A stretch of DNA of 64,000 bases from Eretmocerus hayati. Its lineage: Eukaryota > Arthropoda > Insecta > Hymenoptera > Aphelinidae. The DNA lies in the NCBI GenBank assembly GCA_029851415.1, contig CM056741.1, positions 82,477,282 through 82,541,281 on the forward strand. The letters run 5' to 3'. Under the pieces are notes generated by a model. That model ran no database searches and was not told the DNA's origin. It worked only from the letters and a program-made list of their open reading frames with translations. The position numbers were made by a program, and so were the translations under genes. Numbering within the stretch: the first letter of the stretch is position 1; every line of letters starts with the position of its first letter. Shown piece after piece: positions 34,111 through 46,839 of this stretch.

Positions 34111-36649
34111 TTTTGCTCAGATACCTGCATTTTTTTCTCATTAAATAGATGACATGAATAATATTAGTTCATGAATAATAATTTATAATAGCCAATTCCT
34201 TATAAATTGTCTCAAAAATTATTGCTATTATTATATTACTTATCTTCGAAGTAATTTTGATTGAGTGCTATGATTTGTTGCAAATAATGGTTCGATTATC
34301 CCTTTTCTTCAGGCATGACCCACACACATGAACTAGTTAATGATTAATTATAAAATAATGAAAACACACACACATACATACATTGTTCCATGAATAATAT
34401 TTCGAATAGTACAACAATTTTGGAGCAGAGCTGGCGGGATCATGCGAGCACAAAGAGACAGCTGTTTTTCTTAAGTAGGTAATAAAAATGCAATCGAGAG
34501 GCATTTCCTCAGTCCGAGGGTGAGCTCGAACCTTTGTCCTCGCACATTCCTGGAGCAATCAAAGGCTCTGATTTTTGAAGCTCACAATACTCTTGTAGAT
34601 TTATTCGATCGTAAATTAAAGTTAGGAAATCATTTTGTCAGGGATACATCGCGCAGCTGATGATGAAAAAAGGGTCTACCGTCTTGTCTTGGATTGAGAT
34701 GATGAAATGAGGTCGCGAGTTTTCCGGATGCGGTGCTATAAACTATCCTTGGTTCTTACCGATCTGTCCAGTTCATCGCCGCAGCTGCTGGACAATGATT
34801 TCGAGTCAAGAAATTCAAAGAGGAATGCATATTTCGTAGAATCAATATAAGAATCGGGGTCATTGGGAAATTTTTATCACTCTTTCGCTTACTCGCGGTT
34901 CAATTGATGTTAAAATAGACGTATTTCGGCTTTTTTTCTGAGCTGTCGATCGCATAACTGTGCATGTACGTGATAAATGGGGAGGTACATACTTTAACAA
35001 TGAGAATTTAAGAGTTTGACTGAGGTCATAAATAAACAGTAAGCGGTAATCTTCTGGATTTTGCATAAATTTCCGTGGATGTGGGACACTAACACTAGGT
35101 TTTTGTTTTCAATCTCGAAGAATGGGAGTACGTCAGTAGGAGTTGCCTTTACAAAAAAACGGGGATGGACAAAGGATAATGCAACGACCGCAAGCGAGAA
35201 TATTGCGGCAAGTATGCATCTGAGTACGCTTGCTCTGATTTAGTCCGCTTGGTGATGTAAATTTTATAAGCCCATGCGCGGATGTGGAGCGCGCATGGGT
35301 CTCATTCATATCGCGAGTGGGTGGTGACCTGGGGGTGGTGAGATCTCCTTCCGCAGCCCATTTCGAGCGAGTCACGCAAGATCGAAGTATCAGGGGCGCA
35401 GGAATATCGAGAAGGGTCGAGTTAGGGACAGCATCGTGGCGCAACAGACAGAGTGAGCAACACCATTCTCTCTCTCTCTCTCTCTCTCTCTCTTCGCTCG
35501 AACCACGCGACTGAACCATGTAGCAGACGACGCGGGGCGAGTTTGCTCGTTGCGCATGATCGGGGCTCACCGCCATCTTCGAGAATGAGAGAGAAGAGAA
35601 GGACGAGAAGCCCTTTGGAGTTGACAAATTCAACGTGGAGGGGACCGGCTGTGTCATTCATACTCATTTTCACAGTCTCCGGACCCTCGTTGCGACTCAC
35701 CAACACCAATGCAGGGATATGTTGTGGGTCCACTGCTAAAGCAGAGACTCAGCGATAGATTTTGGTAGCCACGGTGTTGCCATTTCCCCGAGTTTCCTCC
35801 ACAATACTGACAGCGGCGTTGCCAGTTTTACGGACCGGTGGAGAGAAATTCGAGAGGAAAAGTCGCAAGTCTCGGTCCCGCATGTTGTAGACAGGACAGC
35901 AAGGGATCACCGCCTGCCCCTGTCTCACCGTTTTAGATCCGAAAGGTGCAAAGTGCCCCTTCTTTCTGGCACCCGCTTGTTATATCCACACTCGTCCTGC
36001 CCATTTGCAGGGCCACTCATTATCTCAATTTTCTTGAATTCTTCCTGTATCCTTCACAAGATGTCGTGTGGTACTCGACATCACACCTCTGATAATATCA
36101 GTATGCGAGAGGGGTACAATATATCGATATACATAAGGTATATGAGCGTTTCTCTGGAACTTCTGCACTTTGCTGAGAATCGTTGCAAAACGAAAAATGG
36201 AAACCGCTTAACGCATACCTGGGACCTTTTGCTCACATATTGGTGTAGTATTGAATGTTACAAATCCACTATTGAAACTCATATAGAGTAAGTGGCATCG
36301 CCAAAATCACGTTGAAGAGTCAAAGAAAAAGTAGTTTTTCACCGATTTTCCAGAATTTCCTAAGCAATTATTTGGCAAGATTGACGATTTCAACGAATGC
36401 TTTGGGCTTTTTGCAGCTTCGTGAGGTCAGGGTATCCGATCACAATTGGTTTTATCAACATGGAGCTCGATCCGCCAATGTGGGATGAGAAAGACTGAAT
36501 TTTTTTCGTGAGTCACGTTTTTTCTATCTCACTTCAGAACGGTCGTATTCTAGACAGAAATATCGCACCAACATGAGACTCGTCGCAAAATATTCGCAAT
36601 TGCATCTGTTTGAGACACGCATTCCAAAAATTGCGTTCAGAGTCACGGC
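34111..36649. other. Interior of giant element, no recognised gene
   Basis: Contains an ACACACAC microsatellite near 34361, a (TC)n run at 35464-35494, and a hairpin GCCCATGCGCG...GCGCGCATGGG at about 35270-35300. A minus-strand frame at 35422-35733 (MDPQHIPALVLVSRNEGPET...) continues upstream past a stop for another 55 codons and looks more protein-like than most, but I cannot assign it to a family. The Arg-Glu repeat in it comes from the (TC)n run. Confidence 0.35.
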
Positions 36650-37009
36650 ACACTATACTTGTGGGGACTCAAGAGTGCCGGATAATCCGCTTCACTCGAA
36701 TTCATGAGCTATCGAGATGAAACAAAATGGATTTTTCTTCGTAATTTCCTAAGCTACAAGATGTGCCTACCTGTTTTTTACTTAAATGCAAAAGGGTGGA
36801 GGGGGGAGGAGTTGAATGGAAAAAAAAACATTAACACGGATTTTACCGAAAAATGAACTTGGGGTGTCCGGGGCATGAGTCCTACTGCCACCTGGGAAAC
36901 ACTTGATAGACATTCTTTGCGCGCATACCTAGAGTTTCAGCCCAACCCCGGGTCCGGGAACAAGTGCTGGGATCTCTGAGGATGAATTTTTGTCATAATG
37001 GAGTGCCAA

Positions 37010-38430
37010 AATGTAGGAATTTCACCAAAATCACGGTTTTGAGGTAGTTTGCGGTTCTGCTGCCATGTTGGGAATACTTGTGGTGTATTACGTCATTGAC
37101 AAACAAGATTTTAAGCTCAATCCCACGTCTAGGAATTGGTGCTGACAGCTTTGAGATCTATGATTAGCTCGAACTGTCCCTTGGGCACTGCCAACATCGC
37201 TATATGACAGTTTCTAGGTAGGATTTTGATATGCTGCCAAGTCGGAAACGCTTTAGTCATATTCTGGATATGGTTAACAGAAGTTCAAGCCCAACCCCGA
37301 TGCAAGGAATTGGTGCCAGAAATTTCTAGATCGATTTTATGAAAAAATTGACCCTATTTCGGTACGAATCTGATTGAAGATGATTCATTTTTGACGAGAT
37401 TTTGACTTGCTGCCGAATTTGCGAAGATTCTATCACATTTTGATTTGGATGAACGAATTTTCTAACTCAATCCCGAGTCTTGGAATACGTGCTGGGATCC
37501 TGGACACCAACTTTTGTTCATAGTCGAATGCCAAACTGTGAGAATTTCACCAAAATCACGGTTTTGAGGTAGTTTGCGGTTCTGCTGCCATGTTGAGAAT
37601 ACTTGTGGTGTATTACGTCATTCACTAACAAGATTTTAAGCTGAATCCCACGTCTAGGAATTGGTGCTGACAGCTTTGAGATCGACTATTAGCTCGAACT
37701 GTCCTTTGAGCACTGCCAACATCGCTATATGGCAGTTTCTAGGTAGGATTTCGATATGCTGCCAAGTCGGAAACGGTTTAGTCATATCCTGGATATGGTT
37801 GACAGAAGTTCAAGCCCAACCCCGATGCAAGGAATTGGTGCCAGAAATTTCTAGATCGATTTTATGGAAAAATTGACCCTATTTCGGTACGAATCTGATT
37901 GAAGATGATTCATTCTTGACGAGATTTTGACTTGCTGCCGAATTCGCGAAGATTCTATCACATTTCGATTTGGATGAACGAATTTTCTAACTCAATCCCG
38001 AGTCTTGGAATACGTGCTGGGATCCTGGACACCAACTTTTATTCATAATCGAATGCCAGAATGTGAGAATTTCACCAAAATCACGGTTTTGAGGTAGTTT
38101 GCGGTTCTGCTGCCATGTTGAGAATACTTGTGGTGTATTACGTCATTGACTAACAAGATTTTAAGCTCAATCGCACGTCTAGGAATTCGTGCTGACAGCT
38201 TTGAGATCTATGATTAGCTCGAACTGTCCCTTGGGCACTGCCAACATCGCTAAATGACAGTTTCTAGGTAGGATTTTGATATGCTGCCAAGTCGGAAACA
38301 CTTTCGTCATATTCTGGAAATTGTTAGCAGAAGTTCGAGCCCAACCCCGATGCAAGGAATTGGTGCCAGGGATTTCTAGATCAAGTTTAGGCGAGAATTG
38401 ACACGGGTTCAGTCGAAATTCGGTTGAAAA
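37010..38430. repeat. ~526-bp tandem units in left arm
   Basis: TTTCACCAAAATCACGGTTT begins at about 37020, 37546 and 38070, and units share GGTAGTTTGCGGTTCTGC, GGAATTGGTGCTGACAGC and CCCAACCCCGATGCAAGG in the same order. Identity between the first two units is very high, so the expansion is recent. One or two units are mirrored in the right arm at 43140-43520. Confidence 0.9.
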
Positions 38431-38439
38431 TGCCTGATT

Positions 38440-40770
38440 CTAAATGAGAATTCCATATGCTGCCAACTTGCAAACTATTCTATGACCTTCTGAAATGAGT
38501 CAGCTCCATTTCAAGCTGAATCTCGATTCTGGGGATCGGTGCCAAGAAATCTAAGATTCATTCTAAGCGGAAATTTACACGAGTTCGGTTGAAATTCGAT
38601 TGGAAATGCCCGATTCCAGATGAGAATTCGATATGCTGCCAACTCAAAAACTATTACATGACATTCTGGGATGAGTAAACTACATTTTGAGCTAAATTCC
38701 GATCCTGGATATCGTTGCCAGGGGATCGCGCATGCACTCAATGCAAAATTTGACGCGACTTTGATTGAAAAATTATTGGAGATGCTGGATTCTAAATGAG
38801 ATTCCGATATGCTGCCAACTTAGGAACTATTTCATAACATTCTGGGATGAGTGAGCAATATTTTGAAGTGAATCCCGAATCCGGAATCGAGTGCCAAGAA
38901 ATCTGAGACGCGATTCATGCAAAATTTGACGCGACTTCGATTAAAAAATTATTGGAAATGCTGGATTCTAGATGATATCCCGATATGCTGCCAACGTAGA
39001 AACTACCTCATAACATTCTGGGATGAGTGAGCTATATTTTGAACTGTATCTCCATCCCGGAGTCTGGTGCCAAGAAATCTGAAACGCGATTCATGCAAAA
39101 TTTGACACGATTTCGATTCAAACATGATCAAGAATGGTGGATTCTAGATGAGATTCCGATATGCTGCCAACTGAAAAACTATCCCAGAACATTCTGGGAT
39201 GAGTGAGCTACATTTTAAACTGAATCTCTAGCACGGAATCTGGTGCCAATGAATTTAAGACGCGATTCATGCCAAAATTTGACACGATTCCGATTCAAAT
39301 ATGATTGAAAATGGTGGATTCTCGATGAGATTCCAATATGCTGCCAACTTAGAAACTATTCCATAAAATTCTGAGATGAGTGAGCCACATTTTGGACTGA
39401 ATCTCGATTCCGGAATCGGGTGCCAAGAAATCTGAGCCGCGATTCTTCCAAAGTTTGACGCGACTTCGATTAAAGAATTTTCGAAAATGCTGGATGCTAG
39501 ACGAGTATCCGATATGCTGCTAAATTAGAAACTATTCCATAACATTCTTGGATGAGTGAGCAACATTTTGAAGTGAATCCCGATTCCGGAATCGGGTGCC
39601 AAGAAATCTGAGACGCGATTCGTGCAAAATTTGACACGATTTCGATTTAAATGTGATTGTAAATGGTGGATTCTAGTTGAGATTTTGATATGCTGCCAAC
39701 TTAGGAACTATCCCATAAAATTCTGAGATAAGTGAGCTACATTTTGAACCGAATCTCGATTCCGGAATCGGGTGCCAAGAAATCTGAGCCGCGATTCTTC
39801 CAAAGTTTGACGCGACTTCGATTAAAGAATTTTCGAAAATGCTGGATGCTAGACGAGTATCCGATATGCTGCTAAATTAGAAACTATTCCATAACATTCT
39901 TGGATGAGTGAGCTACATTTTGAACTGAATCTCTATCACGGAATCTGGTGCCAAGAAATTTGAGACTCGATTCATGCCAAAATTTGACACGATTTCGATT
40001 TAAATATGATTGAAAATGATGGATTCTAGATGAGATTTTGATATGCTGCGAACTTAGAAACTATTCCATAACATTCTGGGATGAGTGAGCTACATTTTGA
40101 ACTGAATTCCGATTCCGGAATCGGGTGCCAAGAAATCTGAGACGCGACTCATGCAAAATTCGACGCGACTTCGATTAAGAAATTGTTGGAAATGCTGGAT
40201 TCTAGATGAGATTTCGATATGCTGCCAACTTACGAACTATTCCATAACATTCTGGGATGAGTGAGCAACATTTTGAACTGAATCTCTATCACGGAATCTG
40301 GTGCCAAGAAATTTGAGACGCGATTTATGCCAAAATTTGACACGATTTCGATTCAAATATGATTGGAAATGGTGGATTCTAGATGAGATTTTGATATGCT
40401 GCCAACTTAGAAACTATTCCGTAACATTCTGGGATGAGCGAGCGATATTTTGAACCGGGTCTCCATCCCGGAATCTGGTGCCAAGAAATTTAAGACGCGA
40501 TTCATGCAAAATTTGACACGACTTCGATTTAAGAATCATTGAAAATGCTAGATTTTGGATGAGATTCCGATATACTGTCAACTTAGGAACTATTCCATTT
40601 AATATTGTGATGAGTGAGCAATATTTTGAACTGAATGTCGATTATGGGGATAGGGCTGAAAATTATCACATGTATATTATGAGAAAATTTAGATAAGCTC
40701 AGTCCGAATCCGGTTGGAAACGCTTGATCCAAGATCGATATGCTGCCCAAACTATCATATGACATTCTGT
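38440..40770. repeat. ~176-bp satellite, about 13 units
   Basis: GATATGCTGCCAACTTAG recurs about every 176 bp (38632, 38808, 38984, 39161 and so on), with CATTCTGGGATGAGTGAGC and GGTGCCAAGAAATCTGAGA at fixed offsets. Longer periods are also seen: 39350-39550 is nearly repeated at 39720-39910. The mirrored array in the right arm (41950-43050) has about six units. Confidence 0.9.
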
Positions 40771-43700
40771 GTGGGGTGAGCTACATTTTCAGATGAAATT
40801 TCATATGGAAATTGGTGTCAGATGATCCCGGATTCATCCTTCTTGATGAATGACATAATATCAGTTAAGATATGATCGAGATTGTTCCGCTCTAGATGGG
40901 AATCAGGTATGCTGACAACTTGGAAACCATCTCACGACAACCTGGGACAAGTGAGCCCAATTTGGAGCCTAATCTCGATCCTCGGAATCCGTGCAAAAAA
41001 ATTTAAAACCAATTTTTAGCTAAAAATCACATGAGATCCGTTCAAATCTGATCGAAAATGTTACTGTTAGATTTGTGTTCTATTTGCTGCAAACTAAAAA
41101 ATAGTCCGTTCAGTCTCTCTGATGAATGAACAAGATCAGAATTATGAGGGAACATGCATATTTCACACCTCGGGTTCCTCCTTATTCCCAGTTTCACTTC
41201 AATAAATCCCAGTCCGTGAACAGTTATGTACAAAAGAGATGAGATGCGCCAAGAATGAAGTACTATGTTACAAATGGATGACTATCGTCCGATTTTCTAT
41301 CCTTCGATTCCTAATAGTACTTCATTCTTGGCGCATCTCATCTCTTTTATACATAACTATTCACGGAATGGGATATTTCAAAGTGAAACTGGGAATAAGG
41401 AGGAACCCGAGTTGTGGAATATGCATGTTCCCTCATAATTTTGATCTCTTCTATTCATCAGAGAGACTGAACGGACTATTTCTCAGTTTGCAGCAAATAG
41501 AACACAAATCTAACAGTAACATTTTCGATCAGATTTGAACGGATCTCATGTGATTTTTCGCTAAAAATTGGTTTTAAATTTTTTTGCACGGATTCCGAGG
41601 ATCAAGATTAGGCTCCGAATTGGGCTAACTTGTCCCAGGTTGTCATGAGATGGTTTCCAAGTTGTCCGCATACCTGATTCCCATCCAGAGAGGAACAATC
41701 TCGATCATGTCTTAACTGATATCATGTCATTCATCAAGAAGGATGAATCCGGGATCATCTGGCACCAATTTCCGAATGGAATTTCAGCTAAAAATGTAGC
41801 TCACCCCACACAGAATGTCATATGATAGTTTGGGCAGCATATCGATCTTGGATCAAGCGTTTCCACCCGGATTTGGACTGAGCTTATCTAAATTTTCTCA
41901 TAATATACATGTGATAATTTTCAGCCCTATCCCCATAATCGACATTCAGTTCAAAATATTGCTCACTCATAACAATATGAAATGGAATAGTTCCTAAGTT
42001 GACAGTATATCGGAATTTCATCCAAAATCTAGCATTTTCAATAATTCTTAAATCGAAGTCGTGTGAAATTTTGCATGAATCGCGTCTTAAATTTCTTGGC
42101 ACCAGATTCCGGGATGGAGACCCGGTTCAAAATATCGCTCCCTCATTACAGCATGAAATGAAATAGTTTCTAAGTTGGCAGCCTATCGGAATCTCATCTA
42201 GAATCCGGCATTTTCAATCAATTTTAATCGAAGTCACGTCAAATTTTGCATGAATCGCGTCTCAGATTCCTTGGCACCCGATTCCGGAATCGGGATTCAG
42301 TTCAAAATGTAGCTAACTCATCCCGAAATGTTATGGAATAGTTTTTAAGTTGGCAGCATATCGGAATCTCATCTAGAATCCACCATTTACAATCATATTT
42401 AAATCGAAATCGTGTCAAATTTTGCACGAATCGCGTCTCAGATTTCTTGGCACCCGATTCCGGAATCGGGATTGATTATAAAATGTTGCTCACTTATCCC
42501 TGAATGTTATGAAATAGTTTCTGAGTTGGCAGCATGTTGGAATCTCATCGGGAATCCACCATTTTCAATCATATTTGAATCGAAATCGTGTCAAATTTTA
42601 GCATGAATCGCGTCTTAAATTTCTTGGCACCAGATCCCGTGATAGAGATTCAGTTTCAAATGTAGCTCACTCATCCCAGAAAGTTCTGGAATAGTTTTTT
42701 AAGTTGGCAGCATATCGGAATCTCATCTAGAATCCACCATTCTTGATCATGTTTGAATCGAGATCGTGTCAAATTTTGCATGATTCGCGTCTCAGATTTC
42801 TTGGCACCAGACTTCGGGATGGAGATACAGTTCAAAATATAGCTCACTCATCCCAGAATGTTATGAAGTAGTTTTTAAGTTGACAGCATATCGAATCCTC
42901 ATCTGGAATCGGGCATTTCCAATCGAATTTCGACCGAACTCGTGTAGATTTCCGCTTAGAATGAATCTTAGATTTCTTGGCACCGATCCCCAGAATCGAG
43001 ATTCAGCTTGAAATGGAGCTGACTCATTCCAGAAGGTCATAGAATAGTTTGCAAGTTGGCAGCATATGGAATTCTTATCTAGAATCAGTCATTTTCAATC
43101 GAATTTCGACTGAACCCGTGTCAATTCTCGCATAAACTTTATCTAGAAATTTCTGGCACCAATTCCTTGCATCGGGGTGGGGCTCGAACTTCTGCTAACC
43201 ATATCCAGAATATGACTAAACCGTTTCCAACTTGGCAGCATATCAAAATCCTACCTAGAATCTGTCATATAGCGATGTTGGCAGTGCCCAAGGGACAGTT
43301 CGAGCTAATAATAGATCTCAAAGCTGTCAGCACCAATTCCTAGACGTGGGATTGAGCTTAAAATCTTGTTTGTCAATGACGTAATACACCACAAGTATTC
43401 CCAACATGGCAGCAGAACCGCAAACTACCTTAAAACCGTGATTTTGGTGAAATTCCTACATTTTGGCACTCCATTATGACGAAAATTCATCCTCAGAGAT
43501 CCCAGCACTTGTTCCCGGACCCGGGGTTGGGCTGAAACTCTAGGTATGCGCGCAAAGAATGTCTATCAAGTGTTTTCCAGGTGGCAGTAGGACTCATGCC
43601 CCGGACACCCCAAGTTCATTTTTCGGTAAAATCCGTGTTAATATTTTTTTTCCATTCAACTCCTCCCCCCTCCACCCTTTCCCATTTGAGTAAAAAACAA

Positions 43701-44807
43701 GTAGGCACATCTTGTAGCTTAGAAAATTACGAAGAAAATCCATTTTGTTTCATCTCGATAGCTCATGAATTCGAGTGAAGCGGATTATCCGGCACTCTTG
43801 AGTCCCCACAAGTATAGTGCGGCAGGAGCTTGGCGTAATCATTTTTGAGTTGAACGAGACATAATTGATTTTTCATTCCCAATTTTCGAAATCATACAGT
43901 TTTGGCTGAATTGGTAGCACACCATCGCGCTTCGGGGCCATTTCTCTTCAATATATCCTCCACCAAATGCAGCTTGAATCAACCCGAAAAATAGCACGGC
44001 ATCACCAGAATATCCGTAAGACTGCACGAAAGTACCAAGTATTTCCACGGAATTTTCCCCACATTTCGTCTCTTTGAGTGAGCTAGAACGAATAAACTTC
44101 TTCTGATCATACAGAGGCCAAAGGTTTCTCATATTGAGACTTGAATTATGATATTTTCACTTCGATTGGGGCCGATAGATTTGATTGTTCTCTCGTATCA
44201 TCATCCATAGCTGTATTCCAGCCGGTGTAAAAGTTCCAGAGAAACGCCCATATATATACCCACCTTTGTAAACAGTGTGAACACACACACATCAACAATC
44301 AGTGTATGTTTACAAAGGTTAGAGTGTGCAGGTGGTGACACGCTTGCTGATCATCACTTTGGTGATCGCAGGGGTGCCACCATGAGTCACTAGAACTGAT
44401 CTGATATAGCGGCAGACTACGGCCTCGCCTTAAGCCACTTTCTTAATATCTCTGGCCGATTTCAATATCCTTCAATGTACCTTATTTCATTTCGAAGCTT
44501 GTCTCATGACCTTTAAAATGAGTTCAAGTGAGTTCAATTTGAACGTACTGGAGCCAAACTGTATTGATTGTCCTAAAAGGTGACTTTTGAGAGTTTACAA
44601 AAGTGTGTACCCAACCTGCCCCCATCATTTAAAACAATGCAAATCGATGATAAACAGCGTGAAACCGCTTTGATCCATTTTGACCACCGTTCTGAGTATT
44701 TAGAGAAGCCATGCTGCACGCCTTTCCAAGATAACTATATGAGAGCATTTTGGGTACATTCCGATGTTACCCTTCTAGATTCTCAGATCATCTCCATGCT
44801 TTGTATA

Positions 44808-46030
44808 TAGAGCTGCCACAATAATCGATAAATTATCGATATTGTCTCGCGATATCGATATTTTCGACATCGATATCGACAACGATAATCGGCGTTATTG
44901 GTAGAGCCAACAACGATAACGCCTGACCAATAAAAATTATCGATCAATATTTTATCGCGATATATTGCAATATATCGCGATATACATGCTAGATTTGGGA
45001 ATAAGATCTGGAGGGAATGTATATTACGGATATGAAGTAAGAGGTTCATCAGAATAGGAAATTGAACTCAAGCCTGAATATAACAATATTTAGGATATCT
45101 TATTGACATGTTTGAGACTTGGGAAAGTCGGATCCGCTCATCTTTTTTTTTATGAACTGTTCACCCAAGAATCAATACATGATATTGTTTGAATGAAATA
45201 AGACTGCAAAGAACCCATATTTGATCTGACGATTTATCTCCAGCTCCTGAGAATAAATGCTCAAATGGTACCGAGCTCGGCATCACAGCTGAAACGGTCG
45301 AGCGATACGGAACAGAATAGGACAAGAGACGCCATCCTATGATATTTTTGACAATCGTTACTCGAGGAAATCCCAAATCACTTTCCATTCTTCATCCCCA
45401 ATCATCTTGACCACTCACTTCAGGAGCGTTATGGCAAATCGAAAACACTAGCCTTCTTGTTAGAGCAATCAACCGATGACTGGCTCTCTTCAAAGCCTTC
45501 ATTGGAATAGACATTGTAATCCTGTTCCTTATGAACTTCATCAAATTTCAATTAGCTCCAGCCTCCAAGAATATTCTCCCATTTGGTATTATCATAGAGA
45601 TATGATTATATTATATCTCTATGTCTTGTATTATATCTCTATGGGTATTATCCAAACCAACATGCACATTATACCGAGCTATTGACCAACTGCATCATGA
45701 TGAATCCACTTTCATGGTCCAAACAATGTAAACAAACAGCTACAGACAAGTCAGTAGATTTCATTTGTGGTCGTGTATATTGACAAGTAGATAAACAGGT
45801 AGATGGAGATATCAGAATTCTGCCGAAGATGTATGTCTCATTTGAGACGATCTATTCACTTCAATTATTGCGATAATCTCGCGATAATTATCGACCAAGA
45901 CCAACACGACAACGATAAAAACACCACGATATTTAGCAAGATCAATATCGATAACAATAAAGGGAAATGTCGATTAAACCAATAGCGATAACGGTCAATT
46001 ATCGTATTGTCTCGTCTTGTGGCAGCTCTA
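44808..46030. mobile_element. hAT-type non-autonomous element (1,223 bp)
   Basis: The ends TAGAGCTGCCACAA (44808-44821) and TTGTGGCAGCTCTA (46017-46030) are perfect 14-bp inverted repeats. The direct repeat TTTGTATA lies at 44800-44807 and 46031-46038. An 8-bp duplication and TAGAGNTG-style termini are diagnostic of the hAT superfamily. Sub-terminal regions are rich in ATATCGATA and TATCGCGA palindromes on both sides. No transposase ORF, so it depended on an enzyme in trans. It sits inside MITE copy 3. Confidence 0.93.
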
Positions 46031-46839
46031 TTTGTATATAGAATCGCTCCAAATCAGAGTTTCGCAACTCTAGAGACTGGGTATTGGAGGTCTTGAGACA
46101 AGTAATTGAAAGCACTGAGGTACGTCAAGATTGGTCAAATGGAAATAAATTGACAACGGTTATAGTGAACGCGATTTCCTCGGTGATTTCTCAGCCGTGC
46201 AAACACGAGATATTAGAAAATTCTCCGGGAAACGCAGAAATTATCCGGGCTCGATGCGAACTACGTACTTTCTCATATTGTAACACTAGCAGAATTGCTG
46301 CGCTCGCTTACGCTCGCTCCGCATACGAGTTTTTGAAGAGAGTTTCGAAAAACTCGTGGTAATATTCATGAATATGGATATTTTGAAATAAAATTTCGAA
46401 TTTCTCGCATATCGGGATGGATACTTTATCAAGTGAGAACATACGAATCATTGTGGGTACTCTCACAGTCAAATACGACTACCTATATATCAATATCAAT
46501 ACCAATTTTTAATAAATCAAATTACTCGTCATTGAATAAAGTTTAATACAAATTTCGCTCTTTTGATCAAAATTGTTGTGAAACTAAAATTACACCTCAA
46601 TGATGGAGACACCTGAAAATTCGAAATAGCCCACATTGAATTTTTTTCTGAAATTTACCCCAAATTTATCATTTTTGGTCATCATAATCATTTAATTCGA
46701 AATACTCGATGGCTATGAGAAAATTCTAAATAGAAAAACGACCATATGGGGGAGCCAATGATTTATTTAGTGTCTTTGACGAGAATGAAGAAATGAATGT
46801 TTCACAACAACTCTCAATTGTCCTAAATTACATAATCAT

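Larger units (their letters stand above)
36650..43822. repeat. ~7-kb palindrome with tandem-repeat arms
   Basis: The left arm 36650-41264 and right arm 41315-43822 are inverted copies around a ~50-bp centre. The outermost clear match is CACTATACTTGTGGGGACTC (left) with its inverse at 43803-43822. The innermost is GCGCCAAGAATGAAGTACTA with its inverse at 41315. The arms differ in length (4.6 against 2.5 kb) because the left carries more tandem units. A further short outer match pairs GAGCGTTTCTCTGGAACTT near 36140 with its inverse near 44235. Confidence 0.9.
30846..44429. mobile_element. Giant 13.6-kb TTAA-flanked foldback element
   Basis: The direct repeat TTAA lies at 30842-30845 and 44430-44433. 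Just inside are GGCGAGGCCGTAGTC (30846-30860) and its perfect inverse GACTACGGCCTCGCC (44415-44429), with weaker pairing for a few more bases. The empty site is known from MITE copies 1 and 2, which have the single TTAA (or its variant) at that point, so the boundaries are exact. Inside are a 315-bp tandem array, retroelement-like debris and a ~7-kb palindrome. No transposase was recognised. TTAA duplication occurs in piggyBac and Sola3, but the termini do not look like piggyBac (which begins with a pyrimidine-rich CCC/CCT end). Class unassigned. Confidence 0.85.
30816..46470. mobile_element. TA-MITE family, copy 3, split by two later insertions
   Basis: The left end AGGTAAGTGAACCCAACTTG (30816) is preceded by TA and runs to CCCCCATTAA at 30845. 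The sequence resumes at 44434 with GCCACTTTCTTAATATCTCTGG, collinear with copies 1 and 2. It is interrupted again at 44808-46030, resumes at 46039, and can be followed to about 46290 (ACTACGTACTTTCTCATATT). The far end is decayed: GTGGGTACTCTCAC near 46455 may be the terminal repeat. Removing both inserts leaves about 840 bp against 957-959 for the other copies. Confidence 0.75.

Noticed and set aside
35133..35733. 174- and 103-codon minus-strand ORFs as a gene
   Set aside because: They overlap each other in different frames and contain an Arg-Glu run from a (TC)n microsatellite; the 35422-35733 frame is somewhat protein-like but no family is recognised.
41042..41538. Two similar short ORFs on opposite strands as paralogues
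   Set aside because: They are mirror images at the centre of the large palindrome.
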